Origin: Leptospira kmetyi serovar Malaysia str. Bejo-Iso9
Lineage (GTDB): Bacteria; Spirochaetota; Leptospiria; Leptospirales; Leptospiraceae
Direction of reading: 5' to 3'
DNA length: 64,000 bases
NCBI RefSeq assembly: GCF_000243735.2
Contig: NZ_AHMP02000003.1
Span: 3,363,501-3,427,500, forward strand
Below the pieces are notes generated by a model. The model was not told the origin of the DNA. It did not search any database and saw only the letters and a list, made by a program, of their open reading frames with translations. This document shows, in pieces, positions 19,826 through 32,793 of the stretch; position 1 is the stretch's first letter, and every line of letters starts with the position of its first letter. The position numbers and the translations under genes were made by a program.

Positions 19826-20182
19826 TTAGGTAAACGTGTAAGCCCAATAGATCAATAAAAGTTGTGTGGGAAGACGCAGAAGCAGAGCCCATTTTGGAGG
19901 GTCCGTTTTTCTTCTGGATTGATAGTGATAAAGATTGGCGGGAAACACTGCGATTAAAAGAAGAATGATTCCCCAGGCGCCGAGTTGTCTCGTATCGGGA
20001 AGAAACAACATCGCACCCAACGCGATTTCGATCACGCCGCTGATGGAAACGACGAACTTGGGATAGGGAATGTAAGGCGGCATGATTCTTAGATAGAATC
20101 TGGGAATGACGAAGTGAAGGATTCCGGCGACCACATAAAGAATCGCCATAGTGTAAAGACTGATAACGGTTAATTCCGGCAT
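19826..20182 (-). CDS. DoxX-like small membrane protein
   Basis: A 118-residue protein with four predicted membrane helices (starting IYTMAILYVVAGILHFV-like, then YPKFVVSISGVIEIALGAMLF, LGAWGIILLLIAVFPANLY, and LLLRLPTQLLLIYWAYTF). The HFVIPRFYLRIMPPYIP and GVIEIALG motifs match DoxX/MauE-like proteins. The role of this subfamily is unclear. Confidence 0.75.
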   Translation of the reverse strand: MPELTVISLYTMAILYVVAGILHFVIPRFYLRIMPPYIPYPKFVVSISGVIEIALGAMLFLPDTRQLGAWGIILLLIAVFPANLYHYQSRRKTDPPKWALLLRLPTQLLLIYWAYTFT

Positions 20183-20574
20183 ATTAGGTTCCTTTTCAAG
20201 AATAAAAGATTATACCCGATCGGAACGAAATCGGATTAAAAAAATCAGAATGTTTTCTTTTCTCGTCCCCGAAATCTGCTGTTCCTTTGTTTTCGAACTT
20301 TAACTTGAAAGCCCGAAATTCTCAGGGAACTGATGTGCTGTTGACGCGATTCTTCCTTTCTAAAAACGTCTTTCTTGTTTAAGAAACGATTCGAAATTAA
20401 ATTCATAGGCAACCTTCTCCTTGCCCTGGAATTACTCGGTCATCATAGGAAAACTCGATAAAGTACAAGAAAAAAAAGAATTCCCGCGAAATTTTTTTAC
20501 CTTTTATTACTCAGGATAGAACGGGTTTTTGAAATATTCTTTTCGACCTTTTTTCGAGTTCGAGTCTCGGAAGA
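20183..20574. other. 392-base region between DoxX and CBS genes
   Basis: Divergent intergenic stretch. It contains a possible 53-residue leftward ORF (20245-20406) and must hold promoters for the flanking genes. On the minus strand a plausible promoter pair TTGTAC and TATGAT (15-base spacer, near 20430-20460) lies ahead of the small ORF. Nothing else is evident. Confidence 0.4.
20245..20406 (-). CDS. Possible small basic protein (53 residues)
   Basis: The ORF starts MNLISNRFLNKKDVFRKEES and ends REKKTF; it has about 17 Lys/Arg and few acidic residues. A GGAGAAGG ribosome site lies seven bases upstream of the ATG, and a promoter-like pair is upstream. Such composition could mean a nucleic-acid-binding peptide, but could also arise by chance in A/G-rich DNA. 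No family recognised. Confidence 0.4.
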   Translation of the reverse strand: MNLISNRFLNKKDVFRKEESRQQHISSLRISGFQVKVRKQRNSRFRGREKKTF

Positions 20575-21012
20575 ATGGACTTAGACAAACCTCTCAAGGA
20601 AATCATGACGACTCGGATCTTTACGACCAACGTCAAAGATTCCATTTCGCGTATCGGAATGATTTTTCAAAAATTCGAGTTCCATCATCTTTTAGTGGTG
20701 GACGATCAAAAAAATCTTATAGGAGTCCTTTCGGATCGGGATTATTTAAAGACGATCAGTCCTTTTACGGGAACGAGAATGGAAAGAATTCAGGATTCTC
20801 AAGTAATGAATAAAACGGCTTCTCAAATCATGAGTTCCTTTTTGATTACGGCTCACGAGGATCAAAGTCTGCGTTATGCGACCGAGCTCATGCTTCGTTA
20901 TAGGATTTCCTGTCTTCCCATCATGAACCGCAGAAACGAAATCGCGGGAATCGTAACGTCCAGGGATATTTTGAACGAAATCCTAAAAAGCCCTCTCGAT
21001 TTGACTTCTTGA
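20575..21012 (+). CDS. CBS-domain pair protein
   Basis: A 145-residue cytoplasmic protein made almost entirely of two CBS domains: IMTTRIFTTNVKDSI...GVLSDRDYLK (about 10-62) and IMSSFLITAHEDQSL...GIVTSRDILN (about 82-137). Such pairs bind adenine nucleotides and act as energy sensors. The C-terminus overlaps the tail of the convergent glycosyltransferase gene by 30 bases. Confidence 0.85.
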   Translation: MDLDKPLKEIMTTRIFTTNVKDSISRIGMIFQKFEFHHLLVVDDQKNLIGVLSDRDYLKTISPFTGTRMERIQDSQVMNKTASQIMSSFLITAHEDQSLRYATELMLRYRISCLPIMNRRNEIAGIVTSRDILNEILKSPLDLTS

Positions 21013-22257
21013 TTCCACGATTCTCAGGAAGTTGATCTTTTCGTTCGCTTGTTCTTCCAAGTATTCCATAGAAATTGAATATTCAGAATATATGTTTTCC
21101 AGGGATTGCGCGACTTTTTCCCAGGTGCATTCCATGGCCTTCTTTCTCGCTTTGGCGGCGATTTTTTTTCTAAGAACCGCGTTGTTGGAAAGAAAACAAG
21201 TCATGTCTATAAACTCTTGTTCCTTGCCGAATCTTGGAAGAAACGCGGAAACTCCGTGTTCCAAATAAGAATTAGCCGCGGCGTATTTGTATGCGACCAA
21301 ACCGAGTCCGCTCGCCATCGCTTCGAGAACCACGTTTCCGAACGTTTCCGTCATACTCGGAAACAAAAACAAATCGCCGGAAGCGTAGTGTCTGGCTAAA
21401 TCTTCTCCTTTTTTTAAACCGCAAAAGATAAGATCCGGATTCTTATTTTCCAAAGAATCTTTCAAAGGACCCTCGCCGACGAGAACCATTTTCGCGTTCG
21501 GATTCGATTCCTGAATTTTACGAAACGCTTGGATGCAAAGTTCTATGTTTTTTTCGGCGGCGATTCTTCCCACATACAAAACCGCGAGTTGATCCTTGTT
21601 CACTCCCCATTCTTTTCTTAAGGAAAGATCCCTTTTGGACGGATGAAATAAATCCGTATCGATTCCTCGGGAAACGATTCTTACGTTATCGTATCCTTGT
21701 TTGAAAAGATTTTCCACCAAGTCTTGCGACGGCGTAAGAGTGATCGCGGTCCTGTTGTGAAGTCGCTTTAAATAATTTCCAACGAGTTTTCCTGCAAAAC
21801 CCACCTTGTAGTATTCCGTGTAAGAATGAAAGTTCGTTCTAAAGTCGCTGACTACCGGAATTCCCAAGTCTCTTGCGGCGCGGACCGCGGACCAACCTAA
21901 CGGGCCTTCGGTGACCACATGAACGATGTCCGGTCTTTCCTTTTTAAAATGTCGCTTTAATATCCGCTTTGCGGGAAATCCGAAACGCATATCGGAATAC
22001 ATCGGAATTCTACAACCCGCCATCAGAACTTCGCGATAACCCCTTCGATCGTTTACCGAATCCTTCAGTCCTTGTCTCGGACGAAACAAAAGAATATCGT
22101 GTCCACGATCCACGAGATCGTTCACCATTCTATGAAGGGTTTTTGCAACTCCGTTGATTTCGGGGAAATAAGTTTCCGTAACTACGGCAACTCGAAAGAT
22201 TCTTCTTCCCGGAATCCGAGCGGGCGAGATTCGATTCGGTTTTGGATTGGATCGCAT
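20983..22257 (-). CDS. GT4-family glycosyltransferase
   Basis: A 424-residue transferase with two Rossmann-like halves. The N-terminal acceptor domain begins VAVVTETYFPEINGVAKTLHRMV and contains DIVHVVTEGPLGWSAVRAAR; the C-terminal donor domain has VLYVGRIAAEKNIE and the signature PSMTETFGNVVLEAMASGLGLVAY with the catalytic E-x7-E. The profile is close to mannosyltransferases that modify glycolipids; the real donor and acceptor are unknown. Likely cytoplasmic face of the membrane. Confidence 0.87.
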   Translation of the reverse strand: MRSNPKPNRISPARIPGRRIFRVAVVTETYFPEINGVAKTLHRMVNDLVDRGHDILLFRPRQGLKDSVNDRRGYREVLMAGCRIPMYSDMRFGFPAKRILKRHFKKERPDIVHVVTEGPLGWSAVRAARDLGIPVVSDFRTNFHSYTEYYKVGFAGKLVGNYLKRLHNRTAITLTPSQDLVENLFKQGYDNVRIVSRGIDTDLFHPSKRDLSLRKEWGVNKDQLAVLYVGRIAAEKNIELCIQAFRKIQESNPNAKMVLVGEGPLKDSLENKNPDLIFCGLKKGEDLARHYASGDLFLFPSMTETFGNVVLEAMASGLGLVAYKYAAANSYLEHGVSAFLPRFGKEQEFIDMTCFLSNNAVLRKKIAAKARKKAMECTWEKVAQSLENIYSEYSISMEYLEEQANEKINFLRIVESRSQIERAF

Positions 22258-22347
22258 GCCCGGATACTACCGGGCGGAGGTAAGAATCCCATTAAAGAAA
22301 TATTAAATTTTCGTTACAGACCTCGTTTTCAATACGAGGACGAAAGT

Positions 22348-22764
22348 TCAGTTCTTTTTAATTTTAGTCGGTTTAACGGGAGAATTCTTCTTTTTTAATA
22401 TTTCTTCCCATCTTTCCTTCAACCAAACCCCGGATTCTTTCGTTTTACCGTCCGCGAATTTTACGAGATACGGTTTTCCGGACATGCTCGATTTCGATCC
22501 GATATGTTCTATAAAGTCCGGGATCGTTTGTATTTTTCCGTCGGCCGCGTTTAACTTTCTTTCCATGTGTTCTCTCGCTTCTTTGGGATCGTGTTCCGAT
22601 CCGTTGCGTATGAACTTGCATTGGCAGGATTCGAGGCTTCCCATGAGAAGATTCAAATCGCTACGAAAGTCCGAGTTCGACGGTGTTCCTTGCGCGGACA
22701 CGAACGCGGAAGTAAAAAACGAACAAAGAAGAATGGAGAATGCTGAGATTTGCTTTTTTATCAT
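22348..22764 (-). CDS. DUF5329-family secreted protein
   Basis: A 138-residue protein with a signal peptide (about 1-24, ending FVSAQ). The mature part shows LESCQCKFIRNGSEHDPKEAREHMERKL and FIEHIGSKSSMSGKPYLVKF (key elements C-FIRNG, EA-EHM, SKSS-SGKPY), the pattern I associate with DUF5329. Function unknown; predicted periplasmic. Confidence 0.75.
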   Translation of the reverse strand: MIKKQISAFSILLCSFFTSAFVSAQGTPSNSDFRSDLNLLMGSLESCQCKFIRNGSEHDPKEAREHMERKLNAADGKIQTIPDFIEHIGSKSSMSGKPYLVKFADGKTKESGVWLKERWEEILKKKNSPVKPTKIKKN

Positions 22765-22837
22765 GGAATCTTCCTTTGGCTTTTTGAATCAATCCGCATT
22801 AGTTCTTTATAAAAAACTCATATATAAAATTCGATTT

Positions 22838-24007
22838 CTAAAATTCGATCGGAGTAAACAAGGCTAAGTGAAAGGTTCTGAATTCGTACGTATATCCGTT
22901 GTCCTTGAAGAGAGGACCTCCGAACGCAACCCGAAACTTAAAGAATCCTATCTTGGGAGTTTCGAAATAAAACATAAACGAAAAAACCTGTTGTTTGCTG
23001 AAATTCACTTGGGATCTCGCCAAACTTCCGAGCGCCAAGGCCTCCATCGGAGTATAAGTTCCCGGATGCGCAAAGTAAGCGTAAAGAGCCAGAGGATCGG
23101 GTCTAAGTAAACCTTTAGACGCGTAATAATAACCGAGCGTTTCTAAATTCTTACCCTGAGATAAACCCGCTAAAAGATAACTCACAAGTGGATCTCCGCT
23201 TGCGGGGCTGATGTTTCCCGTAATGAATTGAAGCGCTGAGATCGTATTTAAGAATTGAGTACGATTTGTGCTATCGAGCAAAAGATAACCCAAACTCAAA
23301 GCCGGATCTTGAAAGTCGACCGAACCGGTCATCTTTACGTTTGCGGGACCGGCTCCCACACCGAGACGAAACGAATCAGAGCCTTCTTTTCCTAAGTAAA
23401 GAATGGGAACCGCCATCGAATAAACACCCTCGACTCTCGTGTTCACGTCCTGTTTGGTTCGATCATCCGAAGAAGTTGAACTTCCCGATGATTTTGAGGA
23501 AGACGAAGAAGAGGATGAAGAACCGGAGGGAGCGTCGATCGGTTTCGGCATAAACTGGTTGTCCAAAAAGAAAGTCGAGTTGTGCAGAAGAAGATGTACT
23601 CCAACATATTCAGAAATTTGAAAGTCTCTGGACTTAACGTCCAACATCCAAGTCGCCTTACCAGGGCCGTCTTGCGTCATCGTCGCGTCGTTTCCTTTAC
23701 CTCGGATGTCGACCGTAACACTTTCCAAGGTCACACCGGGGTTGATGGAAAACCACTTCGGCCCTTTTTTCTTCGGATCCGTTTTGGGAACGTCTTGATT
23801 CGGGATCGGAGCCGGGTTGGGATTTAGATACTGATCGTCGTTATAACGGGGCTCTTCCGGAGTCGGTGCTACAGGAGTTTGCGCGAAGATGCGCGGACCG
23901 AAAAGAGGTTCGGACGGAATTCCGAAAGACTTGGATTGAGCGAAGGAAGAATCCAACGCGACAAAGAATACGAGAACGAAGACGAGACGGTTTGCTTTTA
24001 TTTTCAT
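22838..24007 (-). CDS. Exported hypothetical protein with serine-rich insert
   Basis: A 389-residue protein with a signal peptide (about 1-23, ending DSSFAQ). A proline-rich linker (residues 40-85) precedes beta-rich sequence. A low-complexity serine tract lies near residues 160-177, between a segment with FFLDNQFMPKP and one starting DDRTKQDVN. The C-terminus (FMFYFETPKIGFFKFRVAFGGPL...FHLALFTPIEF) ends in phenylalanine with alternating hydrophobic residues, as in outer-membrane beta barrels. Family not recognised; outer-membrane location is an inference. Confidence 0.6.
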   Translation of the reverse strand: MKIKANRLVFVLVFFVALDSSFAQSKSFGIPSEPLFGPRIFAQTPVAPTPEEPRYNDDQYLNPNPAPIPNQDVPKTDPKKKGPKWFSINPGVTLESVTVDIRGKGNDATMTQDGPGKATWMLDVKSRDFQISEYVGVHLLLHNSTFFLDNQFMPKPIDAPSGSSSSSSSSSKSSGSSTSSDDRTKQDVNTRVEGVYSMAVPILYLGKEGSDSFRLGVGAGPANVKMTGSVDFQDPALSLGYLLLDSTNRTQFLNTISALQFITGNISPASGDPLVSYLLAGLSQGKNLETLGYYYASKGLLRPDPLALYAYFAHPGTYTPMEALALGSLARSQVNFSKQQVFSFMFYFETPKIGFFKFRVAFGGPLFKDNGYTYEFRTFHLALFTPIEF

Positions 24008-24112
24008 ACGGTTTGTTTTTTAGTTTTTATACTTTTGAGAATCCGGTTAGGACAAAAAATCAAAACGTTTCCGATTCGAAAATGATTCTTAGAGAGGGCC
24101 GGGTAAAAAAAA

Positions 24113-24706
24113 TCAGGAAAGTTTCAGTTCTTCTAATGCGTCTTCCAAGCGGTCGTCGCCCCAGAAAAGTTCGTTTCCTACGATAAAACTCGGAGCTCCG
24201 AAAATTCCGAGATCCATCGCCCTTTCGGTTTGTTTGCGAAGAAGATTTTTCACTTCCTCTTTTTTGGAATTTTCCACGATCTCATTTCCGTTTAATCCAA
24301 GTCCGTTTAAAATCGAGATCAGAATTTCCGGATCGGAAATATCGGAATCTTTCGCGAAGTTCGCCCGGAACGTTTCTCGAATGAAGGAAGAGATCCAAGG
24401 TTGATCCGCATTGGCGACCGTGATTCTGGAAGCGAGAAGGCCGTTTCTCGGAAATTGGGTCGGAACTACGAAATCGATTCCGTATTTACGGCTTCTTCGG
24501 GTTAAGTCCTTCCACATATACTTTCCTTTCGACGGATAGATATTAAAGGGAGAATCGTTCCAGCCCTGTTCCTTAAAGATCGGTCCGAGCAGAAACGGCC
24601 TCCATACGATTTCTACGTTTAGATCTTGGATACGTTTTTCGATTCTCATCACCGAAAGATAGGAATAGGTGCTCGCAAACTCGAAAAAGAATTCAATTTT
24701 TTGCAT
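24113..24706 (-). CDS. DsbA-like oxidoreductase / 2-hydroxychromene-2-carboxylate isomerase family
   Basis: A 197-residue protein with a thioredoxin-like fold. The ATG at 24706 is preferred because GGGAGA lies nine bases upstream; an ATG at 24715 sits right on it. Key segments are EFFFEFASTYSYLSVMRIEK (active-site serine in place of cysteine), the WRPFLLGPIFKEQGWNDSPFN motif, and the late GIFGAPSFIVGNELFWGDDRLE with the cis-proline. This order is typical of glutathione-dependent HCCA isomerases. Real substrate unknown. Confidence 0.83.
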   Translation of the reverse strand: MQKIEFFFEFASTYSYLSVMRIEKRIQDLNVEIVWRPFLLGPIFKEQGWNDSPFNIYPSKGKYMWKDLTRRSRKYGIDFVVPTQFPRNGLLASRITVANADQPWISSFIRETFRANFAKDSDISDPEILISILNGLGLNGNEIVENSKKEEVKNLLRKQTERAMDLGIFGAPSFIVGNELFWGDDRLEDALEELKLS

Positions 24707-24760
24707 ACGATTCATTCTCCCTTTTTTGTTCGAACTCGTAAGAATCGATTTCGAATCGGA

Positions 24761-25711
24761 TTAAGGTTCCAAAGTCGATTTAAAAAAAGACCAAATGTCT
24801 TCGGCCGGATTCAGCTCGAACGTCGAGTTTCCGAGCGAACCCGCAAACGGAATTTTCCTTTCGATTCCCGGCCAATTGTGACCGCCGCCTACGACCTTGT
24901 AAAGACGAACGGAAGTTTTTCCCTTACACTGATCGTAAGAATAAATTTCCAATTTCGTTTGATCGTCCTTTACGTCCCTCGTTTCGAGTTTGGAAGTTTT
25001 GGAACAGGAATTCCAACCGAGCCAACGATCGACGGATTCCTCTACGCTGAGAATTTGTCCTCCGTCTCTCACATAACCGCCGTAATACGGAACAGTCGGA
25101 TCGTCCGTTCCCGCGATAAACGCGACGGAAACGTTCGCGCTCGGTTCGAAATTCTTCAGAACGTATTCGGAAATTTGGGAAGATACGCTGACTCCGGCAC
25201 GGAATCGTTTCGATTTTTCGAGGAGCATTCTTTGCGTCATAAAGCCACCGTTGGAATGACCTACGATAAAGATCTTATCTTGCGCGATCGGAAAGAGTTC
25301 CGAAAGATGTCCGATTAATTTTTCGATAAATTCTACGTCGTCGATCTTATTCCGATCCGCGGGTGTGGCTCCTCGACCGTCGGCCCAACTTCTGCTATAA
25401 CCGTCCGGATAAGCCACAAAAAATCCTTCCTTGTCCGAGACCTCGTTGAACTTGGAATCCTCCATGATGTTTTTTCCGTTGCCCAATCTTCCGTGAAGTA
25501 CCAAAACCAAAGGAAGTTTCTGATTTTCCCCGATCGGTTTTTTGGGGGCGTGAAACCAATACGTTCGAGAAGTTCCGTTTAGGTTCAGACTTTCGTGACT
25601 TGCTCCGTCCGCGAACTTTTGTCGATCTCCTCGCAACAATCTACAGTTTCCGGAGCCAAGAAGAATCAAAATTAAGAATATTCTAATGATTGAATGCGTT
25701 TTTTTGTTCAT
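24761..25711 (-). CDS. Lipoprotein esterase of the PHB-depolymerase/LpqC family
   Basis: A 316-residue alpha/beta hydrolase with a lipoprotein signal (LLGSGNC, cysteine near residue 23). The oxyanion region LVLVLHGRLGNGKNI, the FVAYPDGYSRSWADGR segment, the nucleophile elbow VGHSNGGFM and the C-terminal GGGHNWPG histidine form the expected catalytic set; the aspartate is likely in GTDDPTVPY. Family members cut polyhydroxyalkanoates or feruloyl and related esters. Two bases separate it from the gene upstream. Confidence 0.85.
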   Translation of the reverse strand: MNKKTHSIIRIFLILILLGSGNCRLLRGDRQKFADGASHESLNLNGTSRTYWFHAPKKPIGENQKLPLVLVLHGRLGNGKNIMEDSKFNEVSDKEGFFVAYPDGYSRSWADGRGATPADRNKIDDVEFIEKLIGHLSELFPIAQDKIFIVGHSNGGFMTQRMLLEKSKRFRAGVSVSSQISEYVLKNFEPSANVSVAFIAGTDDPTVPYYGGYVRDGGQILSVEESVDRWLGWNSCSKTSKLETRDVKDDQTKLEIYSYDQCKGKTSVRLYKVVGGGHNWPGIERKIPFAGSLGNSTFELNPAEDIWSFFKSTLEP

Positions 25712-25713
25712 CG

Positions 25714-26226
25714 TTATTTTTCAAATTCCTGAATCGAATCGAGAAGAGTTTTTTCAAAACTCGAAGAAGGCCAATAAAAAAGGGATAAGGGAAGAATTAA
25801 AAAACCTCTCCACTGATCGAGGACGAGATGATGAACCGTTTCTTTGGGACGTTTTCCCTTTTCCGAAAGTCGATATACGATCGTATGTTCCGTCTTGTTG
25901 TAATACGGAATCACTCCGAAAGTCAAAAGGCTCGCAAAAAAGTTTAGTACGTGCAGTTTTCCGTAAGAATAAAACGGTTCCTGTTCTTCGAGAATGATCT
26001 CCAGAAGTTCTTCGGATTGTTCGTCCTCGGAAATCCCTCTTTCCAGAAGATTCTTTTTGATATGAAGCATCTCCGCGTTGTAAAGCGTAAAGCCCGTGAA
26101 CTCAAGACGGAACTTTTTGCCCTTAGAGAACGAATGGGAGTTTTGAATCACTTCGGGAGGATTCGTAAAGCCCGCGCAGAAATCAAAAGAAAGAACACAT
26201 AAGAATATTATGATTTTCTGATTCAT
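25714..26226 (-). CDS. Predicted exported protein of unknown function
   Basis: A 170-residue protein. The N-terminus MNQKIIIFLCVLSFDFCAG could be a lipoprotein signal. The middle has a charged EDEQSEELLEIILEEQE helix and one clear hydrophobic segment (LHVLNFFASLLTFGVIPYYN), and a second near WRGFLILPLSLFYWPSS. Its start codon directly abuts the stop of the preceding gene. No family recognised. Confidence 0.6.
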   Translation of the reverse strand: MNQKIIIFLCVLSFDFCAGFTNPPEVIQNSHSFSKGKKFRLEFTGFTLYNAEMLHIKKNLLERGISEDEQSEELLEIILEEQEPFYSYGKLHVLNFFASLLTFGVIPYYNKTEHTIVYRLSEKGKRPKETVHHLVLDQWRGFLILPLSLFYWPSSSFEKTLLDSIQEFEK

Positions 26227-26835
26227 TTAATAGATCGACCTCGAATCGAAAAGGAATTTTTCCGCGTAGACCGAGTATGCGGAACGGATTTCTTCCCTGT
26301 CGTCGATAAACGCCAGTCCCAGGGAAACCCAGCCGAGCGCTTGGACGCTATCGATCGAATAGGAATATTCTCCGATCTTTCGGTTCCATTTCCAAACTCG
26401 AAAGACCACCTTGTCCTCCGATTTCTGAAGAATGGGAACGACGAAAAAGGTTCTTATTGCAAGAAGCCGGTTGAGAATATATAACGAAAATTGAATGGGT
26501 TTTTTCTCCACCATCCACGAAACGGGTTGGGATTGTTCTCCGAATAAAAGACCGAGCCTCGGAGCCTTTTCCAAAACGATTTGAATTTTGATTTCCGTAT
26601 CCGATTTAGAATGAATGGAAATTTTTTTGAATCGGTTCGAAAGATGGATCGTTCTTAAAATTTCGGAAGCGAGTCTTTTGCTCGAATCTTCCTGCCAACC
26701 GATCAACTCGTAAGAAACTTCCTTATCGATCGTGAAAGAATCTTTCGGAATACTCGGAGGAACGTTGCCCGTCAGAAACGTGGAGCAACCCTGCAATCCA
26801 AGAAAACAAAATACGAGAATCGAACGAAGGAACAT
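26227..26835 (-). CDS. Predicted lipoprotein of unknown function
   Basis: A 202-residue protein with a lipoprotein signal peptide (VFCFLGLQGC, cysteine 17). The mature part alternates beta strands (KIQIVLEKAPRLGLLFG, PIQFSLYILNRLLAIRTFF), consistent with a periplasmic accessory protein. It abuts its neighbours on both sides with no spacer, so it is part of the same transcript as the SAHH-like gene. It and the next gene downstream share similar size and position but no clear similarity. Confidence 0.62.
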   Translation of the reverse strand: MFLRSILVFCFLGLQGCSTFLTGNVPPSIPKDSFTIDKEVSYELIGWQEDSSKRLASEILRTIHLSNRFKKISIHSKSDTEIKIQIVLEKAPRLGLLFGEQSQPVSWMVEKKPIQFSLYILNRLLAIRTFFVVPILQKSEDKVVFRVWKWNRKIGEYSYSIDSVQALGWVSLGLAFIDDREEIRSAYSVYAEKFLFDSRSIY

Positions 26836-30709
<3,874 letters not shown>

Positions 30710-30787
30710 ACATCACCCTTGGTTTAGACAAAGAATCTAAGAATTACGGTCAGTGTAGAATTCGGTTGGATTCCGACAAATCCATTC

Positions 30788-31564
30788 TCATCGATTGGAG
30801 AATACGATTTTGCCTTTCCTCCAGACGGAAAATTCTCCCGGTTTGCAAACGGTCCATTCTTCGTTGGATGTGAGCGGTTGTGTGGCGATCACGGTGACTA
30901 TGTCTCCCGGTGTTGTCACCTTTCGAAAGTCCACGCTGAGATCGGCGTCCACAAGTCGGGCCTTTCCGAACGGAGATTTGCGTGTGATCCACGAAAGTTT
31001 CGTGGAACAGAACGTGTAGAGATTTTTGGAATCGCTGAGAAGCAGATTGGAAACTCCTTTTTGATGGAGTTCCGACATATAACCTTCGACGGCTTGAAAG
31101 AGTTCGGTTTCTTTTTTCGGAGGAGAATGGAACTTCTTTTTCAATTTTCCCAAAAGCCAACAAAATGCGAACTCGGAGTCCGTACTTCCGACCGGTTGGA
31201 AATCACCGAGGGATTCTTTCTTGATGCCCTTAAACTGACCGTTGTGGGCAAAGGTCCAGTAGGAGCCCCAAAATTCTCGGATGAAAGGATGTGTGTTTTT
31301 GAGATCCACTTTGCCGCGGTTGGCTTTTCGAATATGACTGATTACGATTTCGCTTTTGATCGGAAGCGTTTGGACAAAGGCCGCGATCTTGGATTCGACA
31401 CCGGGTTCCGGGTCGTGAAATACGCGAAGTCCTTTTCCTTCGTAGAACGCAATTCCCCAACCGTCCTTGTGCGGGCCGGTCTTTCCCCCTCTTTGGACGA
31501 GTCCGGTCAGGCTGAAACAAATGTCAGTCGGGACATTGGCGCTCATTCCGAGGAGTTCACACAT
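30788..31564 (-). CDS. Class II glutamine amidotransferase (YafJ/EgtC-like)
   Basis: A 258-residue Ntn-hydrolase. The catalytic Cys2 is at the N-terminus ([15 protein letters not shown]), and the substrate-loop motifs [27 protein letters not shown] and GSTDSE follow in the proper order. The protein has no synthetase domain, so it most resembles YafJ-type proteins and EgtC-like gamma-glutamyl hydrolases. Substrate unknown. It lies upstream of, and in the same direction as, the dehydrogenase gene, with 78 bases between. Confidence 0.85.
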   Translation of the reverse strand: MCELLGMSANVPTDICFSLTGLVQRGGKTGPHKDGWGIAFYEGKGLRVFHDPEPGVESKIAAFVQTLPIKSEIVISHIRKANRGKVDLKNTHPFIREFWGSYWTFAHNGQFKGIKKESLGDFQPVGSTDSEFAFCWLLGKLKKKFHSPPKKETELFQAVEGYMSELHQKGVSNLLLSDSKNLYTFCSTKLSWITRKSPFGKARLVDADLSVDFRKVTTPGDIVTVIATQPLTSNEEWTVCKPGEFSVWRKGKIVFSNR

Positions 31565-31659
31565 TCCATTCTTCCTTTGATTTTCGTTAATATAATGAAA
31601 TAATTTTCGCTAAAACAGAATCATTCTGTCCAGTGATTTTTCAAGGATTCCTTGCAGAA

Positions 31660-32789
<1,130 letters not shown>

Positions 32790-32793
<4 letters not shown>

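Noticed and set aside
23460..23540. A possible simple-sequence phase-variable repeat in the exported protein at 22838-24007
   Set aside because: The tract encodes a run of serines with mixed codons and no uniform repeat unit, so slippage is unlikely.
30878..31603. A 241-codon plus-strand frame
   Set aside because: Antisense to the class II amidotransferase, whose catalytic motifs are intact.
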